Shown one piece after another: positions 27,740 through 36,705 of a DNA stretch of 64,000 bases. How positions within the stretch are numbered: the stretch's first letter is position 1; the number at the start of each line of letters is the position of its first letter. The notes beneath the pieces are model-generated. The model did not search any database. It was not told the origin of the DNA and was given only the letters and a program-made list of their open reading frames with translations. Made by a program: the position numbers and the translations under genes. Source of the DNA: Jilunia laotingensis (GTDB lineage: Bacteria > Bacteroidota > Bacteroidia > Bacteroidales > Bacteroidaceae); assembly GCF_014385165.1 (NCBI RefSeq), contig NZ_JACRTF010000001.1:372001-436000 (forward strand), in the 5' to 3' direction.

Positions 27740-27760
27740 ATGCCTTTGATGCAAAAAGTA

Positions 27761-27768
27761 TATCTTTG
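27761..27768 (+). promoter_or_regulatory. -7 promoter box (TATCTTTG) for the M15-like lipoprotein gene
   Basis: The box lies beyond the flotillin terminator and 31 bases before the ATG at 27799, which shows that an upstream GTG at 27700 (inside the terminator) is not the start. Confidence 0.6.
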
Positions 27769-27798
27769 CAGCTACAAAACAAAAATATATTTTTATCC

Positions 27799-28467
27799 AT
27801 GTACCGTTATCATTATCCAATCTGTTTATTCTTACTTATCGGACTCACCACCCTTGCAGGATGCAAGAAGAAAGACATGTCGCTCAAACTGAATGAGCCA
27901 AGAAATATAAAAGGAGTCATCAGCTACAAACGTTCGTTCGGTGATTTGAACGACATACATCTGAAGGTTGCCAAAAACACAGGCATCCAACCGTTAAATT
28001 CGCGTGAAGAAGCGGAACAGATGAAAGAGAAATTGGTACATATCGCCTCTAATGAGTATTATAGTGTAGACTCCCTGACACACTCCATCCCCTACCTTAC
28101 TCCGCGCGCCAGCATGTTGCTCGACACTATCGGTGCCAACTTCCTCGATTCGCTTACAGCAAAAGGATTGAATCCTAACCAAGTTATAGTGACTTCCGTA
28201 CTTCGCACGCAGGATGATGTAAAACGGTTGCGCAAGCGTAATGGAAATGCTTCCAAAAACTCTGCCCATTTCTATGGAACAACTTTCGACGTGAGTTGGA
28301 AACGTTTCAAGAAAATAGAGGATGAAGACGGAAGACCTTTACAAGATGTCAGCGCAGATACTCTGAAACTGGTATTGTCCGAAGTGTTGAGGGATTTGAA
28401 GAAGGCGGATAAATGCTATATCAAATATGAATTGAAACAAGGTTGCTTCCATATCACGGCAAGATGA
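27799..28467 (+). CDS. DUF5715/peptidase M15-like lipoprotein
   Basis: 222 residues with lipobox LAGC (Cys22). The late part carries NSAHFYGTTFDVSW, with H157 and D164, and CFHI with H218, matching the Zn ligands of M15/VanY-type D-Ala-D-Ala peptidases (SxHxxGxxxD and a later His). VTSVLRTQDDVKRLRKRN before it is also typical. The protein is best described as an M15-like or DUF5715 lipoprotein that may trim peptidoglycan; the expected catalytic Glu is not obvious, so it might bind rather than cut. It ends in a convergent bidirectional hairpin (28484-28514). Confidence 0.78.
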   Translation: MYRYHYPICLFLLIGLTTLAGCKKKDMSLKLNEPRNIKGVISYKRSFGDLNDIHLKVAKNTGIQPLNSREEAEQMKEKLVHIASNEYYSVDSLTHSIPYLTPRASMLLDTIGANFLDSLTAKGLNPNQVIVTSVLRTQDDVKRLRKRNGNASKNSAHFYGTTFDVSWKRFKKIEDEDGRPLQDVSADTLKLVLSEVLRDLKKADKCYIKYELKQGCFHITAR

Positions 28468-28483
28468 TGAAGTTGGAAAAATC

Positions 28484-28514
28484 TCGGGTAATTGCCTGAA
28501 ACGCAATTACCCGA
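28484..28514. terminator. Bidirectional hairpin between convergent genes
   Basis: TCGGGTAATTGC (28484-28495) pairs perfectly with GCAATTACCCGA (28503-28514) around a 7-base loop. It lies between the two stop codons. Confidence 0.7.
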
Positions 28515-28528
28515 TTACATCATCTTCT

Positions 28529-29845
28529 TTATTGAATGGATACAAGTTTCGTTGTCCAGTCTGCAAGATAAAGGGGAATATTTATCAAGTTACCGTCCTT
28601 TTTAAGATTATTCAATGAATACCTGACTTTGTATGCCGGCTTATAATTCAGATCATATACAGACAGACTTTTTCCTCCAAGCCGAGTATCCGATTTTACT
28701 TCAACAGGAACAATATTAACACCCATCTGGATAACAAAATCAACTTCCGCCTTGCCTACTGATGCCCAATAACGAGGCAATATTTCTAATTGACATACCA
28801 AAGACTGCAATACATAATTTTCTGCCAATGCACCTTTAAATTCTGTATAAGTCGCATTCCCTGACAGAACAACTTCCGCTGGCAAACCTGCCAACTCACG
28901 CAACAAACCTACGTCCGAAAGATATATCTTAAACGCGGAAAGATCATCATAACTTTTAAGCGGCAAAAATGGTTTCGAACAACAAAAAACGCGATAAATC
29001 AGTCCTGCATTTTCCAACCATAACAAAGCATCCTCGTAATCCCGCGCTCTCACCCCCGGTTTTACCATTTTATAAATAAACTTTCGGTTCTCTTTTGCTA
29101 ACTGGCTCGGTATCGAATTCCATACGCTAATAATTCGTGGTATATCTTTCTTGTCCGCATGCTTAGAAAAGTCAAGTGAATATGCATCTAGAATAAAACG
29201 TTGTTCTCGTTTCACTGCCTCCATCCCCCTATTTTCCATAAATGCTTTCACAGCGGCAGGCATTCCACCCACAATAAGATATTGGCGATAGAATTCTGTC
29301 AGTTTATCCACCACAATCTGAGGAAGAGGTTCTATAACGGACAATTCTTCTACAAATTGGTATAACTTCTCGTCATTGACATTCAGAAATTCTTTAAAAG
29401 TCAATGGATATAGTTCCAGAAATTCAACCTTTCCTACCGGAAACGAATCCCCCTTGGATAATTCGCCCCCCAATAAAGAGCCAGCTGCAACAACTGTATA
29501 TTCAGGCGCATCTTCACAGAAATATTTTAAGGCGTTCAGTGCTTTGTTACATTCTTGGATTTCATCAAAAACAATCAGAGTCTTATGGGGTAAGATAGGG
29601 TTATCCGTATGCAATTTTAGTTGCTGAACAATCCTTTCCGGATCTTTCGTATTATCAAATATTTCATTCAATGACTCATCTTTGTCAAAATTGAAACTTG
29701 CCACATGTTCAAAGTCCGTATGACCGAAATGTTCCAATATCCATGTCTTACCGGTCTGTCTGGCTCCCTTCAGGATTAGGGGTTTTCTATCCGGTCTCTC
29801 TTTCCAGCTTCTTAAATCCTCAATGATACTACGATACAATTCCAT
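28529..29845 (-). CDS. DUF4143-family ATPase (AAA_14 domain)
   Basis: 438 residues. Walker A GARQTGKT at 27-34 and Walker B LIVFDEIQEC with D94-E95 lead an AAA_14 ATPase domain; the C-terminal half (about 200-430) is the DUF4143 domain with the conserved segment YWASVGKAEVDFVIQMG, which resembles a restriction-endonuclease fold. Such stand-alone ATPases are common, often multi-copy, in Bacteroides and their function is not settled. Two direct repeats (TATGTTCCTA-containing) lie just upstream and may control it. Confidence 0.88.
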   Translation of the reverse strand: MELYRSIIEDLRSWKERPDRKPLILKGARQTGKTWILEHFGHTDFEHVASFNFDKDESLNEIFDNTKDPERIVQQLKLHTDNPILPHKTLIVFDEIQECNKALNALKYFCEDAPEYTVVAAGSLLGGELSKGDSFPVGKVEFLELYPLTFKEFLNVNDEKLYQFVEELSVIEPLPQIVVDKLTEFYRQYLIVGGMPAAVKAFMENRGMEAVKREQRFILDAYSLDFSKHADKKDIPRIISVWNSIPSQLAKENRKFIYKMVKPGVRARDYEDALLWLENAGLIYRVFCCSKPFLPLKSYDDLSAFKIYLSDVGLLRELAGLPAEVVLSGNATYTEFKGALAENYVLQSLVCQLEILPRYWASVGKAEVDFVIQMGVNIVPVEVKSDTRLGGKSLSVYDLNYKPAYKVRYSLNNLKKDGNLINIPLYLADWTTKLVSIQ

Positions 29846-29858
29846 AACAAATCAATTT

Positions 29859-29914
29859 TATGTTCCTAAAAATGGCAAAAACGCACAAAATATGTTCCTA
29901 TTTTTAGCAAAACG
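29859..29914. promoter_or_regulatory. Two direct repeats just upstream of the DUF4143 gene
   Basis: TATGTTCCTA at 29859 and at 29891 each continue to a GCAAAA stretch; the copies are about 80 percent alike with a 32-base spacing, 14 bases from the ATG (minus strand). A possible operator for the ATPase gene. Confidence 0.45.
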
Positions 29915-30060
29915 GACATAACAAAGAAAAGTATAGAAATGTAAATTGATTATCCATCTTGCAACTCTCGAAAACATTAGAAAGCAATCCACCAGCTTCA
30001 AGCAGATATACTTCCCAAATGCTCTAAAAAAGCAAACTTGCCTCTAAGGAAAGCTGACAC

Positions 30061-30075
30061 CCTAAAATATTTAGG
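30061..30075. promoter_or_regulatory. Palindrome in front of phoH
   Basis: CCTAAA-ATA-TTTAGG, a 6-bp dyad 32 bases before the -7 box of phoH. Confidence 0.35.
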
Positions 30076-30106
30076 CAAGAACAAGCAAAGTATCCAAACC
30101 TTTCAC

Positions 30107-30114
30107 TAAATTTG
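30107..30114 (+). promoter_or_regulatory. -7 promoter box (TAAATTTG) for phoH
   Basis: TAnnTTTG match 34 bases before the ATG at 30141. Confidence 0.5.
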
Positions 30115-30140
30115 CGGATATTTTTCTTTAAAATGATTCA

Positions 30141-31154
30141 ATGATAGAAAAAGTTATTGTTCTTGAGGATATTGATCCGGTGATTTTTTACGGTGTAAAC
30201 AACGCCAATATACAATTAATTAAAGCTTTGTACCCCAAGCTACGTATCGTTGCCCGCGGAAATATAATCAAAGTACTGGGTGACGAGGAGGAGATGTGTG
30301 CTTTTGAAGAAAACATTGTGAAACTAGAGAAATATTGTGCCGACTATAATTCTCTGAAAGAAGAAGTTATCATCGATATCATCAAAGGAAATGCTCCCCA
30401 AGCAGAGAAAGCAGGAAACGTCATTGTCTTCAGTGTGACGGGAAAACCGATTATACCACGCAGCGAGAATCAATTGAAATTAGTGGAAGGTTTTGCCAAA
30501 AATGATATGGTATTCGCTATCGGTCCCGCCGGTTCGGGTAAAACATATACAGCAATCGCCTTGGCAGTACGAGCTTTGAAAAATAAGGAAATCAAAAAGA
30601 TCATACTAAGCCGCCCCGCTGTAGAAGCCGGAGAAAAGCTAGGATTCCTGCCCGGTGACATGAAAGATAAAATCGACCCTTATCTGCAACCATTATATGA
30701 TGCTCTGCAAGACATGATTCCTGCTGCCAAACTGAAAGAATATATGGAGCTGAACATCATACAGATTGCCCCGCTCGCTTTCATGCGCGGACGCACGCTG
30801 AATGATGCGGTAGTCATTCTTGACGAAGCACAGAATACAACCACCCAACAAATCAAGATGTTCCTCACCCGAATGGGCATGAACACTAAAATGATTGTAA
30901 CCGGTGATATGACACAGATCGACCTGCCCTCTTCACAATCTTCGGGACTGGTACAGGCCATGCGTATACTAAAAGGAGTAAAAGGCATCAGTTTCGTAGA
31001 ATTGAACAAAAAGGACATTGTACGCCATAAGTTGGTAGAACGCATTGTCGATGCTTATGAGAAATTCGATAAAGAACAAAAAGCCGAACGTGAAAAGCGT
31101 AAAGCAGAGGCAGAGGAAATACATAAAAACGGTAATTTGCAAATCGCTAAATAA
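30141..31154 (+). CDS. phoH: PhoH family ATPase
   Basis: 337 residues. An N-terminal KH-like part (about 1-75) precedes the RNA-helicase-like ATPase core with Walker A GPAGSGKT at 128-135 and Walker [13 protein letters not shown] near 228-238, followed by [10 protein letters not shown]. This is the standard cytoplasmic PhoH protein, thought to act in RNA metabolism or phosphate-starvation response, with the exact role unknown. The C-terminus is a Lys/Glu-rich tail. purC follows after 8 bases, probably co-transcribed. Confidence 0.92.
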   Translation: MIEKVIVLEDIDPVIFYGVNNANIQLIKALYPKLRIVARGNIIKVLGDEEEMCAFEENIVKLEKYCADYNSLKEEVIIDIIKGNAPQAEKAGNVIVFSVTGKPIIPRSENQLKLVEGFAKNDMVFAIGPAGSGKTYTAIALAVRALKNKEIKKIILSRPAVEAGEKLGFLPGDMKDKIDPYLQPLYDALQDMIPAAKLKEYMELNIIQIAPLAFMRGRTLNDAVVILDEAQNTTTQQIKMFLTRMGMNTKMIVTGDMTQIDLPSSQSSGLVQAMRILKGVKGISFVELNKKDIVRHKLVERIVDAYEKFDKEQKAEREKRKAEAEEIHKNGNLQIAK

Positions 31155-31162
31155 ATAACAAA

Positions 31163-32110
31163 ATGAAAGCATTAACAAAAACTGATTTCAACTTTCCGGG
31201 ACAAAAAAGCGTATATCACGGAAAAGTACGCGATGTATACAACATCAACGGTGAAAAACTTGTCATGGTAGCTACCGACCGTATTTCGGCCTTTGATGTA
31301 GTGCTGCCCGAAGGTATCCCCTACAAAGGACAAATGTTGAACCAGATTGCTGCAAAATTCCTTGATGCAACAACCGACATCTGCCCTAACTGGAAGCTGT
31401 CCACACCCGATCCGATGGTGACAGTAGGAGTACTTTGCGAAGGTTTCCCGGTTGAAATGATCGTACGTGGCTATCTCTGTGGAAGCGCATGGCGTGCTTA
31501 TAAAAGTGGTGTCCGTGAAATCTGCGGTGTGAAATTGCCGGATGGTATGCGCGAGAACGAGAAATTCCCGGAACCGATTGTCACTCCGACTACAAAAGCA
31601 GAAATGGGACTTCATGACGAAGACATTTCTAAAGAGGAGATTCTGAAACAAGGGCTTGCTACCCCGGAAGAGTATGCCACCTTGGAGAAATATACGTTGG
31701 CTCTTTTTAAACGCGGAACAGAAATAGCAGCCAAACGCGGTTTGATCCTTGTAGACACAAAGTATGAATTCGGTAAACACGATGGCAAGATCTACCTGAT
31801 GGACGAAATCCATACCCCGGACTCCAGCCGCTATTTCTATTCGGATGGATATCAGGAACGTTTCGAGAAAGGTGAACCCCAAAAACAGCTTTCAAAAGAA
31901 TTTGTACGCGAATGGTTGATGGATAACGGATTCCAAGGAAAGGATGGACAGAAAGTTCCGGAAATGACACCTGAAATCGTACAAAGCATCAGCGACCGTT
32001 ACATCGAACTATTTGAAAACATCACAGGAGAGAAATTCGTCAAGGAAGATACAAGCAACATTGCTGAACGTATCGAGAAAAATGTAGTTAAATCAATTAA
32101 TAATGAATAA
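31163..32110 (+). CDS. purC: Phosphoribosylaminoimidazole-succinocarboxamide synthase (SAICAR synthase)
   Basis: 315 residues. N-terminal [20 protein letters not shown] and [17 protein letters not shown] identify the ATP-binding core of SAICAR synthase, which joins CAIR and aspartate in purine synthesis. The segment [20 protein letters not shown] and the later [20 protein letters not shown] carry the substrate-binding residues. The length is that of the longer bacteroidal/eukaryote-like form. It follows phoH by 8 bases, and an AT-rich inverted-repeat stretch separates it from menG. Confidence 0.95.
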   Translation: MKALTKTDFNFPGQKSVYHGKVRDVYNINGEKLVMVATDRISAFDVVLPEGIPYKGQMLNQIAAKFLDATTDICPNWKLSTPDPMVTVGVLCEGFPVEMIVRGYLCGSAWRAYKSGVREICGVKLPDGMRENEKFPEPIVTPTTKAEMGLHDEDISKEEILKQGLATPEEYATLEKYTLALFKRGTEIAAKRGLILVDTKYEFGKHDGKIYLMDEIHTPDSSRYFYSDGYQERFEKGEPQKQLSKEFVREWLMDNGFQGKDGQKVPEMTPEIVQSISDRYIELFENITGEKFVKEDTSNIAERIEKNVVKSINNE

Positions 32111-32382
32111 TTAATAATGAAAAACGAAGAGAGGCACTAATCAATAAATAATTAATAATGAAAAACGAAGAGGAATGGATTAAAAGCAGCAGGTTAGGCG
32201 TTAAATACTTAATTATGTATCCTCTTTACCCGGCCAATTCCCTTCACTTTTCATTATTTTCTCATCATTATTCATCATTTGTCATGCTCCTCTTCGTTTT
32301 CAATTTTTCACTATTCATTATTAATTAATCAACTCCTCTCTCCTCGTTTTTAATTTTTAATTATTAATTATTAATTCACAAC
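32111..32382. repeat. AT-rich inverted-repeat intergenic region between purC and the methyltransferase gene
   Basis: Two direct copies of AATGAAAAACGAAGAG (near 32117 and 32157) face an inverted partner near 32286-32300 (CTCCTCTTCGTTTTCAA), plus ATTAATAATGA-type units and their reverse complements. Such AAT/ATT-rich palindromic spacers recur between genes in Bacteroides. The role is unknown. Confidence 0.5.
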
Positions 32383-33120
32383 GTGCATTACCCACAAGAA
32401 AATATCAAGCCTTACGGCACGGACGGAAAGAAAAGTGAACAGGTAGAACAAATGTTCGACAATATTGCTCCTGCGTATGACATGCTGAATCATACCTTAT
32501 CGTTGGGCATCGACAAAAGTTGGCGACACAAGGCGATCCGTTGGTTAAAACCTTTTCATCCGCAGCGTATTATGGATGTGGCAACCGGAACGGGGGATTT
32601 TGCAATTTTGGCCTACAAAATGTTGCAACCGGCTCAGTTGATCGGGACAGACATATCGGAAGGCATGATGAACGTGGGACGTGAAAAGGTAAAAAAGGAA
32701 GGTCTTTCGGACAAAATTTCATTTGCCCGAGAAGACTGCACCTCCCTCTCATTTGCTGACAACAGCTTTGACGCTATCACCGTGGCATTCGGCATTCGTA
32801 ATTTTGAGGATTTGGATAAAGGACTCTCCGAAATGTGCCGAGTATTAACTCCCGGAGGACATCTGGTTATACTGGAATTGACTACACCCGACCGTTTTCC
32901 CATGAAGCAGATGTTTTACCTTTATTCGAAAATCGTCATACCTGTACTCGGCAAGCTATTTTCTAAAGACAACAGAGCCTATCGTTATTTGCCGCAGACC
33001 ATACAGGCTTTTCCGCAAGGAGAAGTGATGAAGGACGTTATCTCGCGGGCAGGATTCAGCAAAGTGGAATTCCAAAGACTAACATTTGGCATCTGTACAC
33101 TTTACACAGCAACCAAATAA
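32383..33120 (+). CDS. ubiE: Demethylmenaquinone methyltransferase (UbiE/MenG family)
   Basis: 245 residues, read from a GTG. The S-adenosylmethionine site is DVATGTGD at 65-72, with [20 protein letters not shown] and later [24 protein letters not shown] typical of UbiE/COQ5. It methylates demethylmenaquinone in the last step of menaquinone synthesis, the quinone of anaerobic Bacteroides. The stop lies 21 bases before aroE. Confidence 0.93.
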   Translation: MHYPQENIKPYGTDGKKSEQVEQMFDNIAPAYDMLNHTLSLGIDKSWRHKAIRWLKPFHPQRIMDVATGTGDFAILAYKMLQPAQLIGTDISEGMMNVGREKVKKEGLSDKISFAREDCTSLSFADNSFDAITVAFGIRNFEDLDKGLSEMCRVLTPGGHLVILELTTPDRFPMKQMFYLYSKIVIPVLGKLFSKDNRAYRYLPQTIQAFPQGEVMKDVISRAGFSKVEFQRLTFGICTLYTATK

Positions 33121-33141
33121 TCTTTCAAATCCCCTCTATTT

Positions 33142-33885
33142 ATGGATAAATACGGTTTAATAGGCTATCCGTTAAAACACTCGTTTTCGATAGGTTACTT
33201 TAACGAGAAATTTCATTCGGAAGGCATTGATGCAGAGTATGTAAACTTTGAAATACCCAGCATTGAAGACTTCATGGAAGTAGTTGAAGAAAATCCGAAT
33301 CTATGTGGTCTGAATGTAACAATTCCTTATAAAGAACAAGTCATCCCATTTTTAAACGCATTAGACCCGGACACAGCGAAAATTGGCGCTGTAAATGTTA
33401 TCAAAATTATCCGTCAGGGAAAAGGAAAGGTAAAATTGATAGGTTACAATTCGGATATTATCGGATTTACCCAATCCATACAACCACTTTTACTACCTTC
33501 TCATAAAAAAGCCTTGATTTTGGGAACAGGGGGAGCATCTAAAGCGGTATATCACGGACTAAAGAATCTGGGAATCGAAAGTGTTTTCGTCTCGCGCACG
33601 CATAAACCGGGCATGTTGACATACGAGGAACTGACACCTGAAATCATGGCTGAACACACCGTGATCGTAAATTGCACTCCATTGGGAATGTACCCGAAGG
33701 TTGACTTCTGCCCTGATATTCCATATGAATACCTCACGCCAAACCATTTACTGTACGATTTGTTATACAATCCGAACGTGACGCTTTTCATGAAAAAAGG
33801 CGAAGAACGAGGTGCTATCACTAAGAACGGTTTGGAAATGCTTCTTTTACAAGCTTTTGCCGCTTGGGAAATTTGGAACAGGTAA
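33142..33885 (+). CDS. aroE: Shikimate dehydrogenase AroE
   Basis: 247 residues. Shikimate-binding PLKHSFS near residue 10 and catalytic K64 in NVTIPYKEQV, paired with D104 in GYNSDIIGF. The NADP-binding turn is LGTGGASKA. It reduces 3-dehydroshikimate to shikimate in aromatic amino acid synthesis. It is a short version of the family, as in other Bacteroidota. The next gene follows after 8 bases. Confidence 0.93.
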   Translation: MDKYGLIGYPLKHSFSIGYFNEKFHSEGIDAEYVNFEIPSIEDFMEVVEENPNLCGLNVTIPYKEQVIPFLNALDPDTAKIGAVNVIKIIRQGKGKVKLIGYNSDIIGFTQSIQPLLLPSHKKALILGTGGASKAVYHGLKNLGIESVFVSRTHKPGMLTYEELTPEIMAEHTVIVNCTPLGMYPKVDFCPDIPYEYLTPNHLLYDLLYNPNVTLFMKKGEERGAITKNGLEMLLLQAFAAWEIWNR

Positions 33886-33893
33886 CATAGAAT

Positions 33894-34859
33894 ATGGGAA
33901 AAAGGACTAAAAAAGGATGGATTATCGGAGTAATTGTCATACTGGTGGTACTGACAGGCTGCACCATCGGCAGCAGTTATTATATGCTTAACTATTCACT
34001 GACCCCGAATGCCAAAATACGTGAAAAGGATGCGGACTCTTATCCGTATATGTACGCCAACTATCCATTCTTACGCCCTTGGGTAGATAGTCTGAACCAA
34101 GCCAAAGCACTGAAAGATACTTTTATTGTGAATCCCGAAGGGATACGGCTACATGCGTATTACATCGCTGCTCCACGACCCACGAAAAAGACAGCTGTCA
34201 TCGTACACGGATATACCGATAATCCGATACGGATGTTCATGATCGGATACCTCTACAACCATGACCTGCAATTCAACACATTGCTGCCTGCACTTCAACA
34301 TCAGGGAGAAAGTGGCGGACCGGCCATACAAATGGGATGGAAAGACAGGCTGGACGTAATGCAATGGATGCATGTAGCCAATCAAATCTACGGTGACAGC
34401 ACTCAGATGGTGGTACACGGTATCTCGATGGGAGGAGCTACTACGATGATGGTTTCCGGTGAAGAACAACCGCATTTTGTCAAATGCTTTGTCGAAGATT
34501 GTGGATATACCAGTGTCTGGGATGAATTCTCACACGAATTGAAAACATCTTTTCACCTGCCGAAGTTCCCTTTGATGTATACCACCAGTTGGCTGTGTGA
34601 AAAGAAATACGGCTGGAACTTTAAAGAAGCCTCTTCACTGAAACAAGTGGAAAAAGCCAAACTTCCCATGTTCTTCATACACGGAGACAAAGATACCTAT
34701 GTACCGACTTGGATGGTATATCCGCTTTATGAAGCTAAACCGGAACCGAAAGAACTTTGGATTGTTCCGGGAGCTACTCATGCCATGTCTTATAAAGATA
34801 ATAAAGCAGAATACACGGAACGGGTAAAGAAATTCGTTGATAAATACATGGAGGAGTGA
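33894..34859 (+). CDS. Exported alpha/beta-hydrolase
   Basis: 321 residues. An N-terminal hydrophobic segment ends at LTGC (Cys23), which could be a lipobox or membrane anchor. The core has the oxyanion-region VIVHGYTDN, the nucleophile elbow GISMGG (S178), acid D267 in HGDKDTYVP and His296 in GATHAMSY. It is an esterase/peptidase-like hydrolase with unknown substrate, in the BAAT/DUF3887-like class of bacteroidal hydrolases. It follows aroE by 8 bases. Confidence 0.85.
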   Translation: MGKRTKKGWIIGVIVILVVLTGCTIGSSYYMLNYSLTPNAKIREKDADSYPYMYANYPFLRPWVDSLNQAKALKDTFIVNPEGIRLHAYYIAAPRPTKKTAVIVHGYTDNPIRMFMIGYLYNHDLQFNTLLPALQHQGESGGPAIQMGWKDRLDVMQWMHVANQIYGDSTQMVVHGISMGGATTMMVSGEEQPHFVKCFVEDCGYTSVWDEFSHELKTSFHLPKFPLMYTTSWLCEKKYGWNFKEASSLKQVEKAKLPMFFIHGDKDTYVPTWMVYPLYEAKPEPKELWIVPGATHAMSYKDNKAEYTERVKKFVDKYMEE

Positions 34860-34894
34860 AAAGCAAAAGATGAAGATGGCTACTCATTATTAAA

Positions 34895-35821
34895 ATGACA
34901 ATTATGAAACAACTATATATCATACTGCTAACGGTTATCAGTCTCTCCGTACAAGCCCAAGAGAAAGTCTATACAGTGGACAATATTCCTAAGGTACATC
35001 TGCAGAATAAATTCAGATACGTTTGTAATCCAGCGGACATTCTCTCACAAGCTGCTTGCGACAGTATAGACAGGATGCTTTATCAACTGGAAGAAACAAC
35101 AGGTATTGAAACCGTAGTGGCGGTTGTTCCCTCTATCGGGCAAGAAGATTGTTTTGACTTCTCACACCATCTACTTAATAAATGGGGAGTCGGAAAAAAA
35201 GACAAAAACAACGGATTGGTGATCTTATTAGTGACCGATCAACGTTGCATCCAGTTCTATACCGGATACGGTCTGGAAGGAGACCTCCCGGATGCAATCT
35301 GTAAAAGGATACAAATGAAATATATGATCCCTTATCTGAAAGTGGAGAACTGGAATGAAGGGATGGTAAACGGAGTGAGCGCTGTATGCAAGCGTTTGGA
35401 TGGGTCGATGATAAACGATGATAAATCTTCAGGTGAAGGAGAAAACTCAGGCTTAATGATCATGTTAGCAATCATCGGCTTCATCGGTATAGCATCCGTC
35501 ATCAGCATATTGGCAACAAGAGCAAGCAGACGTTGCCCGCAATGCGGGAAATACGAATTACAACGTAGCGGCAGCAAGTTGGTCTCCAAACGCAACGGTG
35601 TGAAAACAGAGGATGTCACCTATACCTGCCGTAATTGCGGCCATACAGTAGTTCGCAGGCAACAAACATATGACGATGACTATCACGGACGCAGAGGTGG
35701 CGGTGGCGGCCCCTTCATCGGTGGCTTCGGAGGAGGCAGTTTCGGAGGAGGCGGTGGCTTCAGCGGAGGTAGCTTCGGAGGCGGAATGGGCGGAGGAGGC
35801 GGAGCCGGTTCACGCTTCTAA
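34895..35821 (+). CDS. TPM-domain exported protein with zinc ribbon and Gly-rich tail
   Basis: 308 residues. A signal peptide (about 1-21, SLSVQAQ) leads a TPM domain (about 40-170) with GLVILLVTDQRCIQFYTGYGLEG, then a membrane helix (about 187-207), a CxxC-CxxC zinc ribbon (C214, C217, C245, C248) and a long Gly/Phe/Ser tail (GGGG-rich after 268). TPM-domain proteins with this Gly-rich end are usually encoded with LemA, as here; the exact role is unknown. The ATG at 34904 (MKQLYIILL) would give a shorter but equally plausible start. Confidence 0.88.
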   Translation: MTIMKQLYIILLTVISLSVQAQEKVYTVDNIPKVHLQNKFRYVCNPADILSQAACDSIDRMLYQLEETTGIETVVAVVPSIGQEDCFDFSHHLLNKWGVGKKDKNNGLVILLVTDQRCIQFYTGYGLEGDLPDAICKRIQMKYMIPYLKVENWNEGMVNGVSAVCKRLDGSMINDDKSSGEGENSGLMIMLAIIGFIGIASVISILATRASRRCPQCGKYELQRSGSKLVSKRNGVKTEDVTYTCRNCGHTVVRRQQTYDDDYHGRRGGGGGPFIGGFGGGSFGGGGGFSGGSFGGGMGGGGGAGSRF

Positions 35822-35890
35822 ATGTCGCTTTGGCATGCTCGAATAGCAAACAATAATACAAATATTAATTTTCAAATAACAATAAGGAAT

Positions 35891-36472
35891 ATGAAGAAAT
35901 CAATCATCATTATTATTGCCGTAGTGGCAGTCATCGTAATATGGGCAGTAAGCATGTACAACGGTCTGGTCACAATGGATGAAAAGGTAAACGGCCAATG
36001 GGCGAATGTGGAAACGCAATACCAACGACGTGCCGATCTGATACCTAACTTGGTCAATACCGTCAAAGGATATGCCTCTCACGAAAAAGAGACGCTTGAA
36101 GGCGTAGTGGAGGCTCGTAGTAAAGCTACCCAGATTCAAGTAGACGCAAAAGATTTGACTCCGGAGAAATTGGCTGAGTATCAAAAAGCTCAAGGAGCTG
36201 TCACCTCAGCTTTGGGCAAGTTGCTTGCCATCACAGAAAACTACCCTGACCTGAAAGCAAACCAGAATTTCCTAGAACTCCAAAGCCAGCTGGAAGGAAC
36301 AGAAAACCGCATCAATGTAGCCCGTAAAAACTTCAATGATGCCGCACAGGCATATAACACAGCTATTCGCCGTTTCCCTAAAAGCATCTTCGCCAGCATG
36401 TTCGGTTTCGAAAAGAAGACTTATTTTGAATCGGCTGAAGGTGCAGAAAAAGCTCCCGAAGTAAAATTCTAG
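35891..36472 (+). CDS. LemA family membrane protein
   Basis: 193 residues. An N-terminal membrane helix (IIIIAVVAVIVIWAVSMYNG) precedes the LemA helical domain with NGQWANVETQYQRRADLIPN and VNTVKGYASHEKETLEGV, the family hallmark. It is anchored in the inner membrane with the helical bundle outside; LemA partners commonly include TPM-domain proteins and proteases such as HtpX. The start at 35891, with AAGGAAT before it, is preferred over a longer reading from 35822, which overlaps the preceding stop region. Confidence 0.93.
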   Translation: MKKSIIIIIAVVAVIVIWAVSMYNGLVTMDEKVNGQWANVETQYQRRADLIPNLVNTVKGYASHEKETLEGVVEARSKATQIQVDAKDLTPEKLAEYQKAQGAVTSALGKLLAITENYPDLKANQNFLELQSQLEGTENRINVARKNFNDAAQAYNTAIRRFPKSIFASMFGFEKKTYFESAEGAEKAPEVKF

Positions 36473-36609
36473 GCAATTCCTTATCCTACAGTAAATGATA
36501 GTTTCTCCTTCCGAGGAGAGAAAATTGATTGTAGGGGGATACGTAGGATTTGCGTAAATCAAATTGGATTCAGATAACCAATCTCGCTTATAGTACCTCT
36601 AATAAATAG

Positions 36610-36650
36610 AGCCTCAGGCAAAAAAAAGTAAGCCTGAGGCTTATTTTTTT
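36610..36650 (+). terminator. Rho-independent terminator behind lemA
   Basis: AGCCTCAGGC (36610-36619) pairs with GCCTGAGGCT (36632-36641) and a T run follows. Confidence 0.85.
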
Positions 36651-36671
36651 TAAACTACGGAAAAAAAGCAG

Positions 36672-36679
36672 TACTTTTG
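36672..36679 (+). promoter_or_regulatory. -7 promoter box (TACTTTTG) for the purM-like gene
   Basis: TAnnTTTG match 27 bases before the ATG at 36706, just after the preceding terminator. Confidence 0.55.
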
Positions 36680-36705
36680 CAGACGTATACAAAACCCTAT
36701 AACTC

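Noticed and set aside
27700..27798. Longer start for the M15-like lipoprotein
   Set aside because: The GTG at 27700 lies at the flotillin terminator and upstream of the promoter box at 27761-27768; the lipoprotein signal starts at 27799.
30680..31882. Long minus-strand frames over phoH and purC
   Set aside because: These are shadows of strongly recognised genes on the other strand.
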